This document shows, one piece after another, positions 14,103 to 20,033 of a DNA stretch of 20,033 nucleotides. Source of the stretch: an uncultured Eubacteriales bacterium (GTDB lineage: Bacteria > Bacillota > Clostridia > Lachnospirales > Bianqueaceae). The position numbers and the translations under genes are program-made. The notes below the pieces were generated by a model, which saw nothing but the letters and a program-made list of their open reading frames with translations, was not told the DNA's origin and searched no databases. The stretch spans positions 1 to 20,033 of the forward strand of contig CACZPA010000005.1 of assembly GCA_902782895.1 (NCBI GenBank). Reading direction: 5' to 3'. Positions within the stretch are counted from its first letter, which is position 1, and each line of letters begins with the position of its first letter.

Positions 14103-14726
14103 TTATTTATCTTCCGGCTTCATTTCGGTCCTGGATTCCGTACTCTGCAGGAAGCCTGCTTTCCGGAGAACCGGCGCCAGCGAATTGTACAGAATGACCG
14201 CGACGATAACGGCAAGGACAGCGTTGACAAGGGTCGTCATAGCGGACCATTTCACCACGATATTAGCGATCTTTTCGTCCAGGCCCAGCAGATATCTCTT
14301 ACGCAGATAGGACATGACAGGATCCACGACCACATTGAAGGCCATGCCGGCGGCAGCGCCGAGCGCGGACCATTTGATCTTGTCCGCGGCTGTGGTCTTC
14401 TCATTCAGATGTCCGGCTTTATGCGCTACAAGTCCCACAAATACGCCGATCAGGAACTTCATGATGAATGTCTGCGGAGCGCTGGTAACATAGCCACTCG
14501 TCAGATCCGCGATCGTCATACCGATCGCGCCGGCAAGTCCGCCCTTCACTCCGCCGAGCAGCAGCGCTGCCAAAACGCAGAACGCGTTGCCGAGATGGAA
14601 AGCGGTTTTGGAATCGCCGACAGGAATATCGATCCGCAGGAACTGGAAACCGACATAGCAAAGCGCCGCGAAAAGGGCTGTCTGCGCAATGGTTTTCGTT
14701 ACTTCCGATGAATTTCTCTCACTCAT
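14103..14726 (-). CDS. ECF transporter S component (substrate-binding membrane subunit)
   Basis: A 207-residue integral membrane protein of the energy-coupling-factor S-component type, which binds a vitamin or similar micronutrient and docks on a shared EcfAAT module. Hydrophobic helices fill most of the chain. The pattern GGVKGGLAGAIGMTIADL (about 57-74), followed by TFIMKFLIGVFVGL, resembles the ECF S-component group that includes HmpT- and pyridoxine-type transporters. A charged tail ends the protein. The ATG at 14724-14726 follows GGAGGATTTGAA, an ideal ribosome binding site, so the in-frame ATG 81 bp upstream is rejected. No ecfA or ecfT genes are nearby, so this is a stand-alone (group II) S component. 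The substrate is unknown. Vitamin B6 is attractive because the next gene encodes a PLP enzyme, but this is speculative. Confidence 0.85.
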   Translation of the reverse strand: MSERNSSEVTKTIAQTALFAALCYVGFQFLRIDIPVGDSKTAFHLGNAFCVLAALLLGGVKGGLAGAIGMTIADLTSGYVTSAPQTFIMKFLIGVFVGLVAHKAGHLNEKTTAADKIKWSALGAAAGMAFNVVVDPVMSYLRKRYLLGLDEKIANIVVKWSAMTTLVNAVLAVIVAVILYNSLAPVLRKAGFLQSTESRTEMKPEDK

Positions 14727-14787
14727 TTCAAATCCTCCTTCACGGGCGATTCTGCAATTTCCGCCCTCTGATGTTGCAAGAATACAC

Positions 14788-14836
14788 AAAAAAAGGTCCG
14801 GTCGCAATAGCCAATTTGATATTATTGCACCGGACC
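14788..14836 (-). terminator. Strong intrinsic terminator after the AAA ATPase gene
   Basis: On the minus strand GGTCCGGTGCAATA (14836-14823) pairs with TATTGCGACCGGACC (14809-14795), giving 14 bp with one bulged base. Seven T residues (14794-14788) follow. It begins 13 bp after the stop codon of the ATPase gene. Confidence 0.92.
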
Positions 14837-14849
14837 AGATTCATCAAAT

Positions 14850-16373
14850 TCAGTGGTTATCTCTCGCGGCGTCCTCCGCGATCAGCTGCAGGGCCTTATC
14901 CAGATCGGCTTTCTCGATCGTTACGAGATCTTCATTCGTAACGCTTTTATAGGAGACGAGACGGTTTGCCTGCTGTGTGATCGTTTTCTCGAAGAGGTTG
15001 CGCGCGTCGCGGGCGTTAGCGAAGTTCTCGGGCTTATTGGCGCATCTGTCGGTAAAGTATACCGAGAGGGCTTCCCGCATCTCATCTGTCAGCTGGTATC
15101 CGTTCTTCTTGCAGAAGCTCTCATAGATCTTTGTCAGCTCGTCGGCGTCATAATCCTCAAAGAAGATGAACGTGTTGAAACGGGAACGCAGTCCCGGATT
15201 GGACTGGAGGAATTTCTCCATCAGATCCGTATATCCGGCTACGATCACGACCAGATCGTCCCGATGGTCCTCCATCGCCTTGAGCAGCGTATCTACCGCT
15301 TCCTGACCGAAATCGTTCGTGCCAGTATTGGCGGTCAGCGTATAAGCCTCGTCGATGAAAAGAATACCGCCCAGCGCGCTGTCGACCGCGTCCATGACCT
15401 TTCCGGCCGTCTGTCCGACATAGCCGCTGACAAGTGTGGACCGGTCCGCTTCCACAAGCTGTCCTTCCGAAAGGATCCCCAGACCGCGGTAAATGCCAGC
15501 GAGCAGCCTTGCGACAGTCGTTTTGCCGGTACCGGGATTGCCCGAGAAAACAAGATGCAGACTCATGACAGCCTGCGGTAGACCGCGGGATTCACGAAGC
15601 TTACGGATCTTCAGGAGATTGATCAGGTTGCCGACCTCAAGCTTGACGCGCTCTAGTCCGATCAGGCTGTTCAGCTCCTCTGTCAGCTCTTCGACCGATT
15701 TGTTCTGATTCTCCGGAGGCGGCGTAACGACTGCCTTGCGTTCCGAATCATCATCAGACGCGCTGCCCGAACGGCTGCCGGAACCGCTGTCAGAACGGGA
15801 TCCGCCATTCGTACCCGGCTTGCGGTTATGGGTTCTGCGCACCGGCTTCAGTCCGTCCGCTGCATTCCCATCCGCGATATCGTATTTATCGATATACTTC
15901 TGCAGATTCATGATGTAACTGGTCATATTCTCCAGCTCCGTGGAATCCGAAGGAGCGCTGTCCTCGATCATCGCCTCGGCCAGCTCACGGTATACATTCG
16001 CCAGATCCTGCGCGTAACGTGTCTTCTTGCCGTTCTTCTTGGCGCGCACGTCCATCCGCACAAACTCCTGGAAGGACTTGGGAATGACCGTATCATAGTC
16101 ATTATTGAGTTCTCTGTCATAATAATACATCATCACCTGATCCTTGGACAGATACATCCCCGTCACCATATTGATGAAACGGACTTCTGAATTCAGAATC
16201 CGATGCTGATAACACGCGACATAGATCAGATACAGCAGAATCTCAAGCTGTACGCACTCCCGGAACGTCAGTTTCTGTCCCTTGAAAGCGCTTTCCTTCA
16301 TCTGCAGGTAATCAGCGGAATGGTAGATTCTGTCACATTCCGCACGCAGTTTTTCCAATACTACAGGTTCCAA
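14850..16373 (-). CDS. CbbX/SpoVK-like AAA+ ATPase with an unrecognised helical N-terminal domain
   Basis: A 507-residue protein. The C-terminal half (about 230-507) is an AAA+ domain of the CbbX/SpoVK group: ELNSLIGLERVK, Walker A GNPGTGKT (278-285), the pore-loop region SGYVGQTAGK, Walker B ILFIDEAY (D341, E342), SNPGLRSRF with candidate arginine fingers R397/R399, and NARDARNLFE near the end. Such proteins remodel partner proteins as hexameric rings. Residues 1-165 are helix-rich and unrecognised, joined by a Ser/Gly/Asp-rich linker (about 185-212). The start is TTG (16371-16373): an in-frame TGA lies two codons upstream, and GAGAGG stands 8 nt before it. A strong terminator follows. The partner is unknown. 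The gene begins 85 bp after the methyltransferase stop. Confidence 0.88.
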   Translation of the reverse strand: MEPVVLEKLRAECDRIYHSADYLQMKESAFKGQKLTFRECVQLEILLYLIYVACYQHRILNSEVRFINMVTGMYLSKDQVMMYYYDRELNNDYDTVIPKSFQEFVRMDVRAKKNGKKTRYAQDLANVYRELAEAMIEDSAPSDSTELENMTSYIMNLQKYIDKYDIADGNAADGLKPVRRTHNRKPGTNGGSRSDSGSGSRSGSASDDDSERKAVVTPPPENQNKSVEELTEELNSLIGLERVKLEVGNLINLLKIRKLRESRGLPQAVMSLHLVFSGNPGTGKTTVARLLAGIYRGLGILSEGQLVEADRSTLVSGYVGQTAGKVMDAVDSALGGILFIDEAYTLTANTGTNDFGQEAVDTLLKAMEDHRDDLVVIVAGYTDLMEKFLQSNPGLRSRFNTFIFFEDYDADELTKIYESFCKKNGYQLTDEMREALSVYFTDRCANKPENFANARDARNLFEKTITQQANRLVSYKSVTNEDLVTIEKADLDKALQLIAEDAARDNH

Positions 16374-16412
16374 TATTCAAACCTCTCAATCCGATATATT
16401 ACTCCGGCCGCG

Positions 16413-16457
16413 GCATACCGATTTGCCGCAGCATACTGAAAACAATGTCAGCATACC
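16413..16457 (-). promoter_or_regulatory. Three direct repeats of GTATGC before the AAA ATPase gene
   Basis: On the minus strand GTATGC occurs at 16456-16451, 16436-16431 and 16418-16413, spaced 20 and 18 bp. The contexts are similar (GGTATGCTG, AGTATGCTG, GGTATGCCG). This fills most of the gap between the methyltransferase stop and the ATPase start. No clear -35/-10 pair was found, so a regulator-binding role is only a suggestion. Confidence 0.3.
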
Positions 16458-16458
16458 A

Positions 16459-17400
16459 TTAATCGCGGTTTACGTCAAGTGAAATCCTTCCCGCCGCGCC
16501 CGCGTTTCTCTCCAGAAAAACACCGTTCTCCAGTCCCTGGATCCGTTTGCTGTATCCCGCTTCTTCCAGCCTTTTCTCCGCCAAGGCGCAATAGCCCGGA
16601 TCCTGCTCGATTCCGATATAATCCCTTCCCAGTTTCTTGGCTGTAACGCAGACCGTGCCCGATCCCATGAAAGGATCCAGCAACAGATCTCCCTCCGTGG
16701 AGCTTGCTAGGATCAGCTTCGCGATCAGCTTTTCGGGCTTCTGCGCGGGATGATCCGTATTCTCCGGCATCGACCAGAACGGTACCGTGATGTCGTCCCA
16801 GAAATTAGACGGACAAGTGTCCCTGTAACGCTCCGCGCCGGATTCTTTCCAGTCCTTCGGCTTGCCGTTCTCCCGATAGGTGGCCAGCACCTTGCGCCGG
16901 ATCTTCACGGCGTCCAGATGAAAAGTATAACTGTCACTTACCGTACCGAACCAGATATCCTCCATGCTGTTTTTCCAGTTAGAGGCAGCGCCGCGGCCCT
17001 TTTCCCGTCCCCAGGTGATCCGGCTGCGCAGACGTATTCTATCCGCAAGTAACGGGCCGATGATCAGACTGCTCTTCCAATCGCTGCAGACGTACAGGCT
17101 TGCTGTCGGCTTCAGCAGTGGAAGCACGAGTTCAAGCCATTTTTCCGTAAAATCCCGGTACTCCTCCGCGTCGCACCTTGCAAAAACCTTATCGCCATAC
17201 TGCTTGGTCAGATTGTAGGGCGGATCCGCGATACAAAGGTCGATGCTCTGCGGCGGAAGCTTCTTCAAGACCTCAAAACTGTCCCCGCAGATTGTGAGAT
17301 TCCGCGGATTCTGCGGCAGCGAGTCCGGGCAAAAGCTCCTTGCCAGATACTGCTCCTCTTCTTCTGGGGAAAGCCGCAGCGTCCTGTTCCTCGATGCCAT
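16459..17400 (-). CDS. Beta-class site-specific DNA methyltransferase (N6-adenine or N4-cytosine)
   Basis: A 313-residue methyltransferase that transfers a methyl group from S-adenosylmethionine to an exocyclic amino group in DNA. Catalytic motif IV DPPYNL (D59-Y62) comes before the SAM-binding motif I DPFMGSGT (242-249), with HPAQKPEKLI between, the order of the beta class (MboII/CcrM/YhdJ-like). DPPY suggests adenine-N6. No restriction endonuclease gene adjoins it, so it may be an orphan regulatory methyltransferase. The ATG overlaps the stop of the upstream GTPase-Rae1 gene (TAATG), and AAAGGGG lies 8 nt before it, so translation is probably coupled. The recognition sequence cannot be predicted. 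The extension after motif I (about 280-313) has no clear counterpart. Confidence 0.92.
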   Translation of the reverse strand: MASRNRTLRLSPEEEEQYLARSFCPDSLPQNPRNLTICGDSFEVLKKLPPQSIDLCIADPPYNLTKQYGDKVFARCDAEEYRDFTEKWLELVLPLLKPTASLYVCSDWKSSLIIGPLLADRIRLRSRITWGREKGRGAASNWKNSMEDIWFGTVSDSYTFHLDAVKIRRKVLATYRENGKPKDWKESGAERYRDTCPSNFWDDITVPFWSMPENTDHPAQKPEKLIAKLILASSTEGDLLLDPFMGSGTVCVTAKKLGRDYIGIEQDPGYCALAEKRLEEAGYSKRIQGLENGVFLERNAGAAGRISLDVNRD

Positions 17401-20033
17401 TACGTTGCCCCTTTCTGTGAAGCCTGCAGCGCCTGCCCCAGAATATCGTTCTTCGGATTGCGGTTCGACTGCTCCAGCTTGTCGCGGATCGCCTGTTCCG
17501 TCTGGCGGACCTGATCGTGCAGCTCCTCCGCCGACATCCGCAGCGCGCCGTTTCCCAGAACGATCCGCTGCTCCATCGCGTCGGATGTCGCGACCCGGAC
17601 CAGATTCTGCCTGCTGATCTCAAAAGATGCTTTTTCGATATAGGTATCGGCTGTCTCCGCTTCTTTTGTGTAAACGATATAAATGTTGTGATACTTGATG
17701 ACATCGGCGACGTCTCGCGGGACTCTGTACGCGTCAAAGACCAGAATGCAGGTCTCTTTGCGGAATCCCTGGCAGTTGGACAGCCGGTCTGCAAGCCGCA
17801 TACGCGCTGCCTCCATATTGGATGCGGCAAGCTTCGCAAGCTCCTCCCAGGCATGGATAATATTATAACCGTCTACCAGAAGGTATTCTTTTTTCTCGGG
17901 AGCGTTCCGGATCTCCACATGATCCGGCATCTCCTTTACCTGCTTCCCAACAGGCTGGAATCTGTGCGTCTCCACCTTCCCGTAAGTCCGTTCAAAAATC
18001 GCCTGCAGTTCTTTATCCTCTTCCAGTGATCCGGCCCGCACAGCGGAAGGCTTAAGCCTGTTTCCGGAAGGCTTTGGCGCTTCCGCTTCGCTTCTTCCCG
18101 CAAAGGATCCTGCGGTATACACCGACGGATCGATCTCCGGCAGCTCTTCTTCATCGGATTCCAATTCCCCCGCACCTTCCAGATGCATGAAATCCGGTAC
18201 ACGATCCCAGGGTACCAGGAATCCGGCACCGTGGCTGCAGAAAATCGAATCCGGTGAGTTCTCCAGATCCGCGACCGGATCGTATCCGTACTGCTCAATC
18301 ACTTCTTCTTCGTTATGACAGGGCAGATATCCGTAAAAAGTATACGAAAGCATCCCCTTGCCGTGGGTATAGGAGGCCACCTCGACCGGATAATGGATCA
18401 TCTCGCTGACGGGAGCATGTCCGGCCAGCACCGCGATCTCGCCTTCCGTCGTTTGTTCATATTCGGCATGCCGGGTCATCAGATCCGTCATCGCGCGGCC
18501 GACATTCTCGAGCGGCACTTCCAGACGGAAAGAATAATACGGCTCGAGCAGACGGCTTTTCGCGGTCATCAGTCCCTGCCGGATCGCCCGGTATGTAGCC
18601 TGGCGGAAATCTCCTCCGACGGTATGCTTAATATGCGCGCGGCCGTTGATCAGCGTAATCTTCATATCCGTGATCGGCGAACCCGTCAGAACGCCGAGAT
18701 GCTCTTTCTCCTTCAGATGCTGCATGACAAGATTCTGCCAGTTGGAGGCCAGAATATCCTGGCTCAGCGTGCTGTCGAACTGCATACCGCTCCCCCGCGC
18801 ACCGGGTGTAAGCAGCAGATGCACCTCCGCGTAATGCCGCAGCGGTTCGTAATGGCCGATACCTTCCACTTCATTCAGAATCGTTTCCCGATAGACGATA
18901 CGGCCTGTACCAAGGCGGATCTCATAGCCAAAACGGCCGCGGAACCATTCTGTCAGCACCTCGCGCTGCACTTCACCCATCAGCTTCACATGCAGAACGC
19001 GCAGATGCGGATCCCATTCGGCTCCGAGCTCCGGATCCTCTTCCTCCAGGATCTTGATATTGCGGTATGTCTCTTCTTCCTTGCCCTCCGGAGGAATGAC
19101 CTGATAGGACAGAAAGCTCTCGAGACGCGGCTCCCGCAGAGAATGCTCCGCGCCAAGGCCCTGTCCCGCGTATGTCTGGGAAAGCCCGGAAACCGCAACG
19201 ACCATACCGGCCTCCGCGGCCGGGCAAGGTGTATACTTTACGCCGGAATAGACCCGGATCTGATCGACCTTCTCGTCCTGATCCAGGACGGTTTTGACCG
19301 GAAGTGTCCCTCCGGTGATCTTCATCCATGTCAGCCGGACATCGTCTCTTGTAATCTTGAAAACCCGCGCGGCAAAATCCTTTTTATATTCCGGATTCTC
19401 CGTATAATCGGCGATTCCTGTCAGGAACTGTGTAATACCTTCCATATGCAGTGCGGACCCATAGTATACCGGAAAAACGTTCCGCGCGCGGATCAGCCGG
19501 CAAAGCGTCTGCCTGCTGAGATTTCCCGCCGAAAGGAACTCTTCCATAGCAACCTCTTCCATCGTGGCTGCTTCTTCGTCCCTCTGCGCTGTGTCCCCGC
19601 TGAAATCCACGCAGCCCGGATCGAGCCTCCGCAGATCCGCGAGCAGCTGATGCCTGTCCGTATCCGGCAGGTCCATTTTGTTGACAAAAAGAAAGACCGG
19701 GATCCGATATCGTCTGAGCAGCTGCCAAAGTGTTCTCGTATGGCTCTGCACACCGTCCGATGCGCTGATCACAAGAATCGCGTAGTCAAGCGCCCAGAGG
19801 ACCCTTTCCGCCTCTCCGGAGAAATCAACATGCCCCGGTGTATCCAGCAGCGTAAGCTCCAGATCCGGCATCCGCAGGATCGCCTGTTTGGAGAAAATCG
19901 TAATGCCCCGCTCCCGTTCCTGCCGGTCCGTATCCAGAAACGCGTCCTGGTGATCGACGCGTCCTGCCTTGCGGATCATGCCCGACGTATAGAGCATGGC
20001 TTCCGATAAAGTCGTCTTCCCGGCGTCTACATG
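17400..20033 (-). CDS. EF-G/TetM-like ribosomal GTPase fused to a Rae1/YacP (NYN) ribonuclease domain; 5' end outside window
   Basis: 877 residues are visible, starting inside the G1 motif (HVDAGKTT), so only about 10-15 N-terminal residues are missing. The GTPase has GITI (G2, about 43-46), DTPGHVDF (G3, 64-71) and NKMD (G4, 118-121), then EF-G-like domains II-V. DGVQSHTRTLWQLLR and the overall pattern resemble TetM-type ribosomal protection proteins more than housekeeping EF-G. A CSHGAGFLVPWD segment and an acidic linker follow. Residues about 715-877 closely match Bacillus Rae1/YacP, a nuclease that cuts mRNA in the ribosomal A site: LLVDGYNIIHAW (D721), LVFDAYRV, ETADTYIEKA, VATSDAMEQ, GALRMSAEEL. 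The acidic residues of the NYN active site are kept. The stop overlaps the methyltransferase ATG. Tetracycline resistance should not be assumed. Confidence 0.9.
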   Translation of the reverse strand, partial: HVDAGKTTLSEAMLYTSGMIRKAGRVDHQDAFLDTDRQERERGITIFSKQAILRMPDLELTLLDTPGHVDFSGEAERVLWALDYAILVISASDGVQSHTRTLWQLLRRYRIPVFLFVNKMDLPDTDRHQLLADLRRLDPGCVDFSGDTAQRDEEAATMEEVAMEEFLSAGNLSRQTLCRLIRARNVFPVYYGSALHMEGITQFLTGIADYTENPEYKKDFAARVFKITRDDVRLTWMKITGGTLPVKTVLDQDEKVDQIRVYSGVKYTPCPAAEAGMVVAVSGLSQTYAGQGLGAEHSLREPRLESFLSYQVIPPEGKEEETYRNIKILEEEDPELGAEWDPHLRVLHVKLMGEVQREVLTEWFRGRFGYEIRLGTGRIVYRETILNEVEGIGHYEPLRHYAEVHLLLTPGARGSGMQFDSTLSQDILASNWQNLVMQHLKEKEHLGVLTGSPITDMKITLINGRAHIKHTVGGDFRQATYRAIRQGLMTAKSRLLEPYYSFRLEVPLENVGRAMTDLMTRHAEYEQTTEGEIAVLAGHAPVSEMIHYPVEVASYTHGKGMLSYTFYGYLPCHNEEEVIEQYGYDPVADLENSPDSIFCSHGAGFLVPWDRVPDFMHLEGAGELESDEEELPEIDPSVYTAGSFAGRSEAEAPKPSGNRLKPSAVRAGSLEEDKELQAIFERTYGKVETHRFQPVGKQVKEMPDHVEIRNAPEKKEYLLVDGYNIIHAWEELAKLAASNMEAARMRLADRLSNCQGFRKETCILVFDAYRVPRDVADVIKYHNIYIVYTKEAETADTYIEKASFEISRQNLVRVATSDAMEQRIVLGNGALRMSAEELHDQVRQTEQAIRDKLEQSNRNPKNDILGQALQASQKGAT

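Noticed and set aside
14727..14807. N-terminal extension of the ECF S component
   Set aside because: It would begin in the AAA ATPase gene's terminator. The ATG at 14726 follows a perfect GGAGG site.
18315..20009. A long open frame (about 564 codons) on the plus strand
   Set aside because: It lies wholly antisense to the clearly coding GTPase-Rae1 gene. Its translation shows no recognisable motif and is rich in Arg, His and Gln, typical of a mirror frame in biased codon usage.
17400..20033. Calling the GTPase a tetracycline resistance gene
   Set aside because: Similarity to TetM-type proteins alone does not show resistance. The fused Rae1 domain and chromosomal context suggest a different ribosome-related role.

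Overview
The window looks like chromosomal DNA of an anaerobic Firmicute, most likely a clostridium of the Lachnospiraceae type. The reasons are a CbbX/SpoVK-type AAA ATPase, an A-type flavodiiron protein, an ECF-transporter S component, a TetM-like GTPase, strong GGAGG-type ribosome binding sites, TTGACA/TATAAT promoters and a tRNA gene without an encoded CCA. Nearly everything after 2.2 kb is on the minus strand. No transposase, integrase, phage gene or CRISPR array was seen, and no gene-free stretch exceeds about 200 bp.

Left part (1-4.1 kb). The 5' end of an N-acyl-D-amino-acid deacylase runs off the left edge. It diverges from an ABC exporter gene, and the two promoters overlap at their -35 boxes. 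The exporter converges on a two-gene hexuronate operon, uxuA (mannonate dehydratase) followed by an SGNH-fold hydrolase. This pairing suggests deacetylation and breakdown of plant-derived uronate sugars. A tRNA-Arg(CCU) gene with a consensus promoter diverges from uxuA.

Middle (4.1-11.2 kb). Two unrecognised membrane-protein genes share a good promoter. Upstream lies a block with no visible internal promoter or terminator: a flavodiiron O2/NO reductase, a 1090-residue TIR-transmembrane-beta-propeller protein, and an endonuclease/exonuclease/phosphatase-fold protein. Predicted topology puts the TIR domain, with its candidate NADase glutamate, in the cytoplasm and the propeller outside. A three-copy 17-bp tandem repeat joins the flavodiiron and TIR genes, and redox-regulator-like sites precede the flavodiiron gene.

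Right part (11.2-20.0 kb). Here are a cardiolipin synthase, serC with its own promoter and terminator, an ECF S component, a CbbX/SpoVK-like AAA ATPase with an unusual N-terminal half and a TTG start, a beta-class DNA methyltransferase, and a long gene that runs off the right edge. That last gene encodes an EF-G/TetM-like GTPase fused to a C-terminal Rae1/YacP (NYN) ribonuclease domain. Its stop codon overlaps the methyltransferase start.

The two most interesting loci are the GTPase-Rae1 fusion, which suggests one protein that both enters the ribosomal A site and cuts mRNA there, and the membrane TIR-propeller receptor in a likely operon with an oxygen/NO-scavenging enzyme. Their functions are inferred from domains and context only.
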